From Halomonas meridiana (lineage in GTDB: Bacteria; Pseudomonadota; Gammaproteobacteria; Pseudomonadales; Halomonadaceae), in NCBI RefSeq assembly GCF_009846525.1, contig NZ_CP024621.1, positions 3,534,001 to 3,598,000 of the forward strand: a stretch of 64,000 bases of DNA, written 5' to 3'. The position numbers and the translations under genes were made by a program. Of this stretch, positions 15,928-25,143 are shown piece after piece. Within the stretch, counting starts at the first letter, position 1; the number at the start of each line of letters is the position of its first letter. The notes under the pieces are model-generated. The model did not search any database. It had not been told where the DNA came from and saw only the letters and a program-made list of their open reading frames with translations.

Positions 15928-18426
15928 TCAGAAATCAAAATCGCTGGTAAAGGACCGCCGCATCAAATACCTGAGCGACTTGTATTCCTTGTAGTGGGAG
16001 GTGCCGGCGTGCTGTTCTTCCAGCTTTAGGAAGACCTCCTGGCCGTTGGCCTCGTCCGCCTTGCGGCTGAGCACAAAGCGCACCTGAAGCTCCCGCTCGC
16101 GGGGGTTCTCCGAGGTCAGGTCAAACGACAGTTCGTGACTGTCCGAAATCAACTCCCCTGACTGGGTATAAATCCCGGCCCGCAGGTTACGAGGCTGTAC
16201 TTTCTCGGTAACCGGCCCGGACTGATACAAGGTGACGGCCAGTTGGCCGGAAGTGATCACCGAGCTGGCCCCACGCAGGATGTCCACTTCAACGGCACTG
16301 ACATCACTCTGGCGCTTCTTGTTGACCTTCAGGACTGGAATCACAACTTCCTGAAGGGATGCGCCGCCATGCACAAAGCGGCTGCCAGAGCCTTTAAGGC
16401 GCAGTCGGTTGATGGACTTGGGAATCTGCACTTCCATATCGCCATCCAGCCCAAGCTGCTCGGACGAGAAGTGATGGAACGCCGGAGAGGCGGACAACCC
16501 CTTACCCAGCACGAACCGACGGTCCCGGTAGCGAATATCATCGCCAGAAACGGCGTCGCCCAGGAAGTCACTCTCATCCAGCTCACGGTTCTGGTAAATA
16601 AAGCCATGGTCAGCGGTGATCAGCAGGTTATTGGCGTTGGCCGCCGTGAGCTTCTTGATCAGACGAATCAGGTCATCCAGGGTTTGTTCTGCGGCTTCAA
16701 AGGCCTGCCCCTCTGAATGCATCTTGTCGCCGGTGTGATCGATGCGGTTGTGGTAGATGCACAGCACATCATTACCTTTGAGTAGTTCCCGGCTGTCTTC
16801 CCGGTTGAGCTGCATAAAATCCTCCGCCTTGACGGCCTGGCCCCGACCATCCAGGGCGGCCTGCAGGATTTTGGTACGGTTGACCGTGCCCTGTGAGCTT
16901 TGGCCATCCACCAATACCGTGCCGGTATCGTTGTCGGCGATCGCCAAGGACTTGTTGGGCAGCAGCGCCGCCATACCGAGCTGGGTATAGCTGGGCAGGG
17001 TCGAGAGAGCCGGCTCGAGCTCCGCGCTGTAGCGATCTTCCTGCCGGATAAGGCCCAGCAGCTCGTCACCAATCTCGTAGCGCATGGCGTCGGAAATGAT
17101 CACGCAGATCCGCTTGTCCTTGCGCAGGTAAGGGCGAACCCAGTGCTCGAAAAAGGCCTTTTGCTGAACGACCGGATAGGCCTCCCAGCGCGGCGCGGCG
17201 TCCACGTGAACCTGGAAGTCATCGCCCAGCTTGAGCAGGTAGTTGTTGGTATATAGATTCTCCACCTGCTCACTGAGCTCGCCCATCAACGATGCCTGGC
17301 CAGACATGCGCACATGGTAGGTAAACTTGCGATAGAGCTGATCCAATTGGAACCAGGAGCGGCTGTATCGCTGAACACCGTCGGAGAGGCTGTCCATGGT
17401 GAGACGAGCCTCACCGAGCATCTGGACAAAACGGGCCGCAAACTCAATGGCCTCATACAGGTGGCGAAACTCCCCGTACCAGTGGCCCTGGCGCCGCTGC
17501 CGTACCCACAATGCCACATCGCCGCTGGTGACCGTGCGGCCAACCACCGCCCGCACTAGGTCACTGATAATCTTCTGGTCGATTAGCCGGAAGTAGTCCA
17601 GCTCAACCAGGTCTCGGAAGTCCCGCTTACCGAGATCCTGCTCAATGCCCAGGACCTCGGCACACTCGGCAGACAGGGTTTCAAACCCCTGCTCGAACTG
17701 CCGGCTGTCTTTCCAGCGTTTGAGGAACACCAGGGCGTCGCCGGTCAGTTTGACATCGCCATCGGTACCCATGGCGTAGCAGGACTTGAACAGCTCGATC
17801 ACGAAATCGCGCAGGCTGGGTTCACTGGCCTCGTAGCCGTAGAAGCGGGTGAGCTGTTCCCAAAGGAAGCTATCCAAGCCGCATCGTTCGATCAGCCGGA
17901 TGCCATCATCACGGTCTTCCGCCAGTTGCTGCAGCAGGGTTTCCACCACCGAGTCTATACGCGGCTCGCTACCGGCACAGACAGCCAGCATCTTCAGGCG
18001 AAGCTGACCGGCAGTGTCATCCGATTTCAGCAGCTTCTTCAGCGCCTCCTTGCGCTTGATCGCCTGGAAAAACTCCGCGTGAGCCTGGGCCACCTCGGCA
18101 AACTCCAGGCCCAATTCCAGTTCGGATAGCCAGATGGCCACCTGGTCGGTCCGGAACTCGCCGTGGGCCAGCTGTACGTCCAGCAACCAGTTATCCAGAT
18201 CCTCCGGTTGCGGCCCCTCCTTGTACAACAAGAATTTCTGTTCCGGTGACTCCCGAAGGATGCGATATTTCAGGCCGTACTCGTTGTTGGCAATTTCCAG
18301 CTTCTCCACGTGCGGAATGGAAACCGTCTCGAAATCACCGCGCAGCTCTTGCTTGGTGTCGTACCAGAAAATGATCCGGTGCTTATCAAACAGTCGCGTC
18401 AGAGCCGTTTGAATCTGGCTACTCAT
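15928..18426 (-). CDS. pglZ: BREX protein PglZ/BrxZ (alkaline-phosphatase-superfamily)
   Basis: The protein is 832 residues. The PglZ domain shows the metal-binding landmarks ISDAMRYE (444-451), YHNRIDHTGD (558-567) and TADHGF (604-609) of the alkaline phosphatase fold. The N-terminal half (IIFWYDTKQELRGDFE onwards) is helical and typical of type 1 BREX PglZ. PglZ is the signature gene of all BREX systems and acts with PglX in host methylation and phage exclusion. The start overlaps the stop of the DUF262-HNH gene by four bases (ATGA), which ties that nuclease gene tightly to the operon. Confidence 0.96.
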   Translation of the reverse strand: MSSQIQTALTRLFDKHRIIFWYDTKQELRGDFETVSIPHVEKLEIANNEYGLKYRILRESPEQKFLLYKEGPQPEDLDNWLLDVQLAHGEFRTDQVAIWLSELELGLEFAEVAQAHAEFFQAIKRKEALKKLLKSDDTAGQLRLKMLAVCAGSEPRIDSVVETLLQQLAEDRDDGIRLIERCGLDSFLWEQLTRFYGYEASEPSLRDFVIELFKSCYAMGTDGDVKLTGDALVFLKRWKDSRQFEQGFETLSAECAEVLGIEQDLGKRDFRDLVELDYFRLIDQKIISDLVRAVVGRTVTSGDVALWVRQRRQGHWYGEFRHLYEAIEFAARFVQMLGEARLTMDSLSDGVQRYSRSWFQLDQLYRKFTYHVRMSGQASLMGELSEQVENLYTNNYLLKLGDDFQVHVDAAPRWEAYPVVQQKAFFEHWVRPYLRKDKRICVIISDAMRYEIGDELLGLIRQEDRYSAELEPALSTLPSYTQLGMAALLPNKSLAIADNDTGTVLVDGQSSQGTVNRTKILQAALDGRGQAVKAEDFMQLNREDSRELLKGNDVLCIYHNRIDHTGDKMHSEGQAFEAAEQTLDDLIRLIKKLTAANANNLLITADHGFIYQNRELDESDFLGDAVSGDDIRYRDRRFVLGKGLSASPAFHHFSSEQLGLDGDMEVQIPKSINRLRLKGSGSRFVHGGASLQEVVIPVLKVNKKRQSDVSAVEVDILRGASSVITSGQLAVTLYQSGPVTEKVQPRNLRAGIYTQSGELISDSHELSFDLTSENPRERELQVRFVLSRKADEANGQEVFLKLEEQHAGTSHYKEYKSLRYLMRRSFTSDFDF

Positions 18427-20303
18427 GAGACTACCTCTTCCAGCTCTTCGTCTTCACTGTCAGCCACACTCTCCGCCGCCAACGGCGCGGACATGTAAAC
18501 TCGGGATATCAAGCGCTGTTTTAGGGCTTCTCGCCTTGCCAGATAGAACGCCTTGAATGAAGTAAATTCCAGATCCACATTCTTGATGAGCAGATCACCA
18601 GGGGTCAGGTGCACATTCTGGTCAGAAAGCCATTCCTTCAAAGGGCGGTCTTTCTTCGCAAGGTTTTGCGAATGATTCAATAGGTGGAGATTGGGGATCG
18701 CATTCCAGTGGACTGGATTACGATAAAACGCCATCAACTTCTCGTCATCCTGCAGAAAGCTAGCTTTAGTTAGCAATTTCTTGTCAAAGGCTGCCCTCGG
18801 GTGAAGGTGATCAATGTGAAAAACCTCTGAAACGTTCATTTCCGGGAACAGCAAATGCAGTAACGCGCGGCAACGCCCCTCTCCATGCTGCGTTTCCAAC
18901 AGTTTATCGAGGGTTTCTTCATCGAAACGCAGATCCTTGTTCGTCGCTTTGTAACGCTCGATGATGGCGGGCAACGGGAAGATATCGTTGGTGAGGTGTT
19001 TTTCCAGAACATCCCTCATGCTGCTTAAAATGGAGTCGGCTTGACCACCGAAGACCCCTTTCAACAGCGCCATGTAAAACCACTGGCTGATTACCGCACG
19101 TTGCTCATGGCATTTCGCAAGATTATTAATTTTCCTGAAGAGTGGCTCTCCTGAAGAGCATTTTTTATACAAGTAGTAACAGATCGGAATAACAGCGTTT
19201 CTGGAGGTCAGGGACTGCGGCGTAATACCGAACCGCCGCACGAGGCGGAATGTTTCGGTAATACATTCTTTGATCTCGGGCCACTCTTGCTGGATTCGAG
19301 CAACCTGCTCGCCCTTGAAATTTCTCACTTTGAAACGGACATCGGCTTCCGTGAGCATCAAGCAGGTTTTCAACAACCAGTCACGCTCTATGTAGAAACC
19401 CATCTCCGTGTTCTGATGGATGTGCTGGGTCAAGTCGTCAAGCTCTTTCCGAAAATCTCCATCCCAGTGGGCAACGGCAATCGACATCAGCAGGTCAGAA
19501 AAGTCCAGCTTGGTGCCTCCGCTGTTGGTGCGGATAAATACATCTAAAACATGGTCAATTTCCTGACTGTTCTCTTTGAAGTAGTGGATGATCCGCTGAG
19601 AATGGATCACGTCATAAACTTTCAGCAGTGTCTTTCGGGCAAATGTATTTGTACTGAGTCCTCTTCGCTCGAGCTCTGGCATTACCACCTCCAAAAGCAC
19701 ATCATCGCTACTTTCGTGGTGTGGATACCTGAGTATTTCATGCATGCAAAGCCAGTGGTGGGCCGGGGTCTCTGCAGCCAATGAGTCTTTATATTGCCGG
19801 TCTGTGAGGAATCGGAAGTTGTAATACATCAGTGATTCATCGTCTTCCGATTCCAGTGGTGCTTTCAGGTCCAGATACAGTTTGCGAGGCGGTAACACCT
19901 TGTCGTCGCGGGTGCTAGGCCACCAAACTCTTGGCTTCTTGTACGCATATGTACCGCAAAGCCCAATGTAGAGGGATGTAAGACGCTGCTGGCCATCGAT
20001 GACTGCCCTGAAATCCTTATAACTCGCATTGGTTGAGACGTGAGGGTTTTCCTCACTGAAACGTTGGCAGTAGGATTTCAGGAACTCGTAGAATTTGTAG
20101 TCGTTCTTGATGCCATCATCCTTGATTTCCCACATCATGAATGTGTTGATGGGGTAACCCCGCATGATGGAGTCGAACAGCACGCAGATCTGATGGCTGC
20201 TCCAGACGAACTTCCGCTGTATTGCCGGCAACAGATAGTCTCGCTGATTGATGGCATCAATCGCGTCTTTGATAGTAATGGCCTTTTCGTACTCACCTGC
20301 CAT
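18423..20303 (-). CDS. DUF262-HNH nuclease, GmrSD/BrxU-like type IV restriction enzyme
   Basis: This 626-residue protein has both parts of a fused GmrS-GmrD enzyme. The N-terminal DUF262 (ParB-like NTPase) is shown by LPAIQRKFVW (25-34), IDGQQR (102-107) and FIRTNSGGTKLDFSDLL (257-273). The C-terminal DUF1524 HNH nuclease is shown by HIDHLHPRAAF (496-506) and the N-x(5)-N asparagines within IPNLHLLNHSQNLAKK. Relatives hydrolyse nucleotides and cut DNA carrying modified cytosines such as glucosyl-hydroxymethylcytosine. In some BREX loci a similar enzyme (BrxU) sits in the operon and covers phages with modified DNA that BREX misses. Here it lies between pglX (20-base gap) and pglZ (overlap). 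Substrate range is inferred. Confidence 0.88.
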   Translation of the reverse strand: MAGEYEKAITIKDAIDAINQRDYLLPAIQRKFVWSSHQICVLFDSIMRGYPINTFMMWEIKDDGIKNDYKFYEFLKSYCQRFSEENPHVSTNASYKDFRAVIDGQQRLTSLYIGLCGTYAYKKPRVWWPSTRDDKVLPPRKLYLDLKAPLESEDDESLMYYNFRFLTDRQYKDSLAAETPAHHWLCMHEILRYPHHESSDDVLLEVVMPELERRGLSTNTFARKTLLKVYDVIHSQRIIHYFKENSQEIDHVLDVFIRTNSGGTKLDFSDLLMSIAVAHWDGDFRKELDDLTQHIHQNTEMGFYIERDWLLKTCLMLTEADVRFKVRNFKGEQVARIQQEWPEIKECITETFRLVRRFGITPQSLTSRNAVIPICYYLYKKCSSGEPLFRKINNLAKCHEQRAVISQWFYMALLKGVFGGQADSILSSMRDVLEKHLTNDIFPLPAIIERYKATNKDLRFDEETLDKLLETQHGEGRCRALLHLLFPEMNVSEVFHIDHLHPRAAFDKKLLTKASFLQDDEKLMAFYRNPVHWNAIPNLHLLNHSQNLAKKDRPLKEWLSDQNVHLTPGDLLIKNVDLEFTSFKAFYLARREALKQRLISRVYMSAPLAAESVADSEDEELEEVVS

Positions 20304-20323
20304 GCCGACAGCTCCTTACTGCT

Positions 20324-23300
20324 TCAGGACAAGCCTGGAATTTTCTTCAAGGCGTCGCCAAATTTCGGATAATTGGCCTTCACCCCGTCATCGAGATCGA
20401 TTTCCACCTGCTCTGTGGCCAGGGGGTAGAGCACATCCCGCTCGTAGTCATCCAGCTCGGCGAGGATCTTGTTGATCTTCTCGATCTCTTTCAGGGCCTT
20501 GGTTTTATCACCCTGGGAGGCCCCGGCGCTGATACTGACGGCCTCCAAATGATTCTTCCGGGCCTTCAGCTTCTCGTCTTTGAAATCCCGCAAATACTCC
20601 AGCACCGTGCCCACAGTGTGAGGCTGGTAGCGGTGCATATAAATCAGCGCATTGAACGAGCCCTTGGGTGAAGAGAACAGCCAGTAAATGGGGCGTTTCT
20701 TGTAACGGCGCACGTGGTCGTTGTAGAAGTCCTTCAGGAAGTACTTGCGGATGTCCTTGCCCAGCGCCTGCTCGACAAAGCGGAGGTTTTCCTCATAGTG
20801 TTCTTCGCCAAAGGCGATGCGCAGGAATTCGCGGAAACGTTCGGTGATGTCGTCGGTGAACCAGTCACCGTCGAGCATGGGGATGACATTGTCATCATCC
20901 GCCGGGAAGCTCGGCTTTGGGATCTGCTTAAGGTAGTCCTCGATGGTCTCTCCCTGGTTGGCCAGGATCAGCCCCGGCTTGTCTAGAGCATACCGACCAA
21001 ACATACAGCCTACGGCGTAGGAGATGAATTCCGCCATGGTGTCAGCACGCAGGCGGTTTTCGCGGTCTTCTTCAGAACCTTTCACGCCATAGCGGTAAGC
21101 CGGGTTGCAGGTGAGCGTGATCTCCTCTATCGGCACCTCGGGGGACAGCTCGTCTTGCAGTCCATAGGCACCGATGAAGATGCGGTTGTTCTCTTCCTCC
21201 AAGCGCTGCATCTCGTCTGTCATGGACTGCCAATGGGCGCGAAGGGCAGTATAGGTACTCGCCAGTGTCTCGGCCCGGTGGCTGGTTGAGAGCAGCGGTA
21301 GCCTAGTGAAATCCCAAGAGGTTTCGTAGTCATCCCAGTCGGATTTTGAAAGTTCTACCAAGTTTCGCTCATTTTGACCGACTATAGATTGAAGGTCAGG
21401 TTTCAAATCGGCTAACGGCAATGACAGAACATCATTCACTTGTGTGTTTATCGTGGGATTAATAGCGTTCAACAAAAACCGCGTTGAATGGCTATTTAGA
21501 GCTGCAAGCACCACAAAATCACAGCGAAAATCCTTATCAAATATTACTGGGCCACCTGAATCGTATTCAGCGACATCACGCTTGATGCGGAACGTTGGGT
21601 TTGCGGAAGTTACTTTTGTCCAAGTGATTCCTTCCTTGGCTTGAAAACTGGAAGGATACAAACCACCAACTGAATCGTAGTGCTTTACAGCTTCATCAGA
21701 CCAGTCAACCAAATGCTCTTCATTCCCATAATGCTTTCGAACTTCCCCTCCCTTCGTCAACCGCCGCCAGTGCTTTTTATTTTTGGAAACCTCCCAGACA
21801 TACCTGATATATCTATCGCTCCCATGAGTTTTTAAACGACCTCCTGATGTCCAGAAATCTCGTAACAATGCTCCTTCAAAAATTGAGAAATTTGGTAGCC
21901 AATAAGCAATCGGGTAAGATGGGATCTTTAAGAAATCTGCGCTATCAACAGCTAGTATGTCTCCTTTTTCCAATTTTGATCGGAACAAGCTCCTTTTATC
22001 AACGACGGCAGGCACGTTGCTTAGATTGATATATTGACCAATACCTTTTGGCGATGAAGACTGAATTGTGAAGCCCACGCCACGATTGTAAACGTGTCCG
22101 TCAGGAAAGCAGTTCCATCCGACGTGGAGCAAAGTTTGAATTGCAGACCTGTTGATGAGCTCTGATCTCAAATTCTTGTAGGACGATAAAAACATCCAGC
22201 TGTCCAAGGTAACGATTGATGCGACGCCTTTGGAACGGGTCAATTGCTGGCATGCCAGAATAAATGCAGTCATCAAGTCGGACTTACCAGCAGAATAATT
22301 ATTCTCAATCCAATTCTTGAGGCGTGCATTCATACCCCCTGCCCCCATATACGGCGGGTTGGCCACAACCACATGGTATTTAGGCGAGAGAACATCGGCC
22401 ATGCGCAGCACTTTCAGCACTTTGCTATGCGTGTCGGCTAGGAACAGGTTGCTACCCAGATCCTTGGTTTCCAGCTCGGCCAGCACGTCGGTCACATTGG
22501 TGAGTTTGGGCACGATCAGGGAGCCGAAGTTGTCGGCTTCTTCAAACTGCTGCAGGGTTTCGCGCAAGCCCTGGGTGAACAGGTCGCGGCCCACGGCGCT
22601 CATGTACTCGTTCAACTCATCCGCGCTGAAGCTGACTTTCTCAAGCACGCAGATGTTGGGCTTGATGTTCTTGTTGAAAAAACGCCGCTGGCGAGCCCGG
22701 GCCTTCATGGTCAGCGCGAAAGCGGCCAGTTCGCCGGCACGCTCGTCAATCTCAATGCCGTAAAGATTATGAGCCAGAATCTTGGCCGGAATATCGGCAG
22801 GTTCGTAGCCTTCCTCTTCATAAATGGCATACAGCAGATCGAATGCATACGTCAGCATGTGTCCCGAGCCGCAGGCCGGGTCACAGATCTTGATCTCTTC
22901 CGGGCTATTGATCCGCAGGAAGTCGGTCTCTGGCTCTTCCGGCTTGATGTAGTAATCCATCTGCTCGATCAAGCCGGAGTTGGGACGGTTGAGCATCCAG
23001 AGGCGTCCCAGCGAGTTTTCCACCAGATAACGGACAATCCAATGGGGCGTGAACAGCTGGGTCGCCGCCGGGATATTCTCGGGAGTAACCTTTTTGTTCT
23101 TCTTGAGATCAGCAAATACCTGGTCTTTCTTCTCGGAGATATAGAACTGATACAGCCAGCCGATCACCTCGACATCTTCACAGGCATCCGGCGTCATGGC
23201 TTCGCGGGTATAGGCCAGGATTGAGTTGCCTGAGAGCAGATCATCCGGCATCAAAAGCTCGGTGTAGTCGTCAATACGCTCGAACAAGAACGGCATTGCG

Positions 23301-23752
23301 CTGTACCAGTAGTTACAGGCAGCTACGACCAGTAGGCGATAGGCTTCCCCCTGCGGATCCTGACTGGGTGTTTTGCCGTCCAGCAGAGCGAAGATCTTTT
23401 GACGGGTTGACTCCGACACCATTTCTTCATCGATATGGCCCATTTTGGCATCAGCCAGGATCTCGGGCTGGAACTGCCCCTCTGCAGGGGAAACAATGCC
23501 AATGCGGTTGTAACGATTCACGTCCATAAAACGCAGGGCGCAGAAGCGGTTGAACCAGATATAGGCCACCCGCTCGATAACCTGCTCTTTGCCTTGGTCG
23601 GTTACCGCCTCTTCCAGCTTTTTAATCGCTTGTGGCCTTTCTCTCCGGGCGGGACTCTCATCGGCGAGTACTAGTTTGAGCTTGGCTGTAACCTGTTCGA
23701 GGAGGCTGCGGCGAGCGAATTGGGCGAATTTTTTAAGTTTTGCAGTTTCCAT
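20324..23752 (-). CDS. pglX: BREX adenine-specific DNA methyltransferase PglX/BrxX
   Basis: The start at 23752 (METAKLKKFAQFARR) is chosen over an upstream in-frame codon that would overlap the DprA-like gene, giving 1142 residues. The methyltransferase signature is complete: motif I DPACGSG (291-297) and motif IV NPPY (465-468), both of the N6-adenine gamma-class type. Long N- and C-terminal regions match PglX size. PglX marks host DNA at a non-palindromic site and is also needed for exclusion of unmarked phage. It lies 5 bases after the DprA-like gene stop. The central part (about 22000-21400) is more AT-rich than the rest, where the target recognition domain would lie. That fits recombinational replacement of specificity. 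Confidence 0.96.
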   Translation of the reverse strand: METAKLKKFAQFARRSLLEQVTAKLKLVLADESPARRERPQAIKKLEEAVTDQGKEQVIERVAYIWFNRFCALRFMDVNRYNRIGIVSPAEGQFQPEILADAKMGHIDEEMVSESTRQKIFALLDGKTPSQDPQGEAYRLLVVAACNYWYSAMPFLFERIDDYTELLMPDDLLSGNSILAYTREAMTPDACEDVEVIGWLYQFYISEKKDQVFADLKKNKKVTPENIPAATQLFTPHWIVRYLVENSLGRLWMLNRPNSGLIEQMDYYIKPEEPETDFLRINSPEEIKICDPACGSGHMLTYAFDLLYAIYEEEGYEPADIPAKILAHNLYGIEIDERAGELAAFALTMKARARQRRFFNKNIKPNICVLEKVSFSADELNEYMSAVGRDLFTQGLRETLQQFEEADNFGSLIVPKLTNVTDVLAELETKDLGSNLFLADTHSKVLKVLRMADVLSPKYHVVVANPPYMGAGGMNARLKNWIENNYSAGKSDLMTAFILACQQLTRSKGVASIVTLDSWMFLSSYKNLRSELINRSAIQTLLHVGWNCFPDGHVYNRGVGFTIQSSSPKGIGQYINLSNVPAVVDKRSLFRSKLEKGDILAVDSADFLKIPSYPIAYWLPNFSIFEGALLRDFWTSGGRLKTHGSDRYIRYVWEVSKNKKHWRRLTKGGEVRKHYGNEEHLVDWSDEAVKHYDSVGGLYPSSFQAKEGITWTKVTSANPTFRIKRDVAEYDSGGPVIFDKDFRCDFVVLAALNSHSTRFLLNAINPTINTQVNDVLSLPLADLKPDLQSIVGQNERNLVELSKSDWDDYETSWDFTRLPLLSTSHRAETLASTYTALRAHWQSMTDEMQRLEEENNRIFIGAYGLQDELSPEVPIEEITLTCNPAYRYGVKGSEEDRENRLRADTMAEFISYAVGCMFGRYALDKPGLILANQGETIEDYLKQIPKPSFPADDDNVIPMLDGDWFTDDITERFREFLRIAFGEEHYEENLRFVEQALGKDIRKYFLKDFYNDHVRRYKKRPIYWLFSSPKGSFNALIYMHRYQPHTVGTVLEYLRDFKDEKLKARKNHLEAVSISAGASQGDKTKALKEIEKINKILAELDDYERDVLYPLATEQVEIDLDDGVKANYPKFGDALKKIPGLS

Positions 23753-23757
23753 GGAGA

Positions 23758-25140
23758 CTACTGATCCTCGAACATCTTGCGCTGATTGTCTTCCACCCAC
23801 TGATACCGAACCGGGCGATTTAACTTGGTCACCTTGTCATCCGCGACAGCCTGTTTTAACCATTCGTTAAGCTGGGTTTTGTGAAGCTGGGTAGCTTCCA
23901 GCAATTCATCGATGGTTTTTGGTGAGCCTGTTTCATTTCTAAGCAGCAGGAGAAAGTGGTCGTACAAGGAAAGCTGCGTAAGAGCTGTTTTTTCTTCGCA
24001 TTGGTCACTCGAAACCGGCGAGGGGGTTGCGTGTTCCTGCTTTGGTGAAGGCTTGGAAGCGTCTTCAGCAGTCTCTTTGGCAACCTCATTCGACGCTATT
24101 TCTTTTTCCTCTTGTTGGCCCGTCGTGTGCGCCAGAGGTTCGTTTACAGTGACCTCGGCCACGGTTTCTGTCTGGTTTTGAGCAAATAAATCAGCATCCT
24201 GGTCTACCGATGAATCTGCGGTTTGCAGCAAGTGGGCAAAGCTGGTTTCAGCGAGATGTTCAGGTAGCCATTTAGCGCCTTTTTGCACCAATGTGGCATT
24301 GCCGGCCTCCGGGTCGTCGGTAGGCTTGATCCACATGGGTACCCAGTTGTGCTTTATGTTTTCTAGCACCCCGTTCCAGGTTCCACCTGAGGTTCCGGAA
24401 TGCACAGCAATGGCTGCATCCGACAGGCAATAGATGTACTTGTTGCGCTGCATAGCATTGCCCGCATTGAAACCGGCCTCAGGATAAAAGGGTGAGAGGA
24501 GAACCAGATTGTTCGCCATCAGGTACTTTCTGTACTTCGCGGAGGTGGCGGCGCGCAGCAGGTCATTGGCGAGAACCCCAATTGCCGTACCTTCAGATTC
24601 AAGGGCACCCAGCATGGCGGCTTCATCGACGCCTTTTGCACCGCCGGATACGACAGATCGACCATCGTTTGCGGACTTAGCGCCAAGATCCCGGCTAAAC
24701 TGAAGATCCGCGTCAGATGTTTTACGGGAGCCGATGACAGCAATGCCACCTTGGTTCAAGAGATTGCGGTTGCCACACCCGAAAAAGACAGGGGGTGCAT
24801 CATTGCCGAGGCGTGCTTTAAGACGTTTGGGGTAGTCACTGTCTGAGCGCGTCAACACCCATAAGCCGGAGCGGGTCCATTTTTCCATCGCCATTGCCAG
24901 GGCGGACCCACGATTGAGCAGGGTTTGAATGCGGTCGGATGTAATCTTGGAGTCTGTCCATCCCACCAGTTTTTGACTGAGGTCCCCTGTCAGGAGATCC
25001 TCGGGGTACATTTCCTGGTTCTTCAACCAGAAGGCAAAACGCCCCCACTCTTTATTCGTGAGAGGCTTTGCTTCTGAGCTTGTTGACCTGGAAAAATAGG
25101 CGGTCAGTAACAGGATTGCCTGTGTTTTAGCGGCGAGCAT
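23758..25140 (-). CDS. DprA-like protein with C-terminal winged helix, in the BREX operon
   Basis: This 460-residue protein has the Rossmann core of DprA/Smf: DAPPVFFGCG (114-123), AVIGSRKTS (134-142), VVSGGAKGVDEAAM (163-176) and SGTSGGTWNG (248-257). A low-complexity acidic linker (about 310-385) leads to a C-terminal winged-helix-like part (TIDELLEATQLHKTQLNEWL, then VRYQW). DprA binds single-stranded DNA and loads RecA during transformation. Paralogues occur in defence loci, where they are thought to sense or handle DNA. The gene is three bases after the RecQ-PRTase gene and five before pglX, so these are one translation-coupled block. It is unlikely to be the housekeeping dprA, which normally neighbours topA/smg/def, none of which is here. 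Confidence 0.85.
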   Translation of the reverse strand: MLAAKTQAILLLTAYFSRSTSSEAKPLTNKEWGRFAFWLKNQEMYPEDLLTGDLSQKLVGWTDSKITSDRIQTLLNRGSALAMAMEKWTRSGLWVLTRSDSDYPKRLKARLGNDAPPVFFGCGNRNLLNQGGIAVIGSRKTSDADLQFSRDLGAKSANDGRSVVSGGAKGVDEAAMLGALESEGTAIGVLANDLLRAATSAKYRKYLMANNLVLLSPFYPEAGFNAGNAMQRNKYIYCLSDAAIAVHSGTSGGTWNGVLENIKHNWVPMWIKPTDDPEAGNATLVQKGAKWLPEHLAETSFAHLLQTADSSVDQDADLFAQNQTETVAEVTVNEPLAHTTGQQEEKEIASNEVAKETAEDASKPSPKQEHATPSPVSSDQCEEKTALTQLSLYDHFLLLLRNETGSPKTIDELLEATQLHKTQLNEWLKQAVADDKVTKLNRPVRYQWVEDNQRKMFEDQ

Positions 25141-25143
25141 TCA

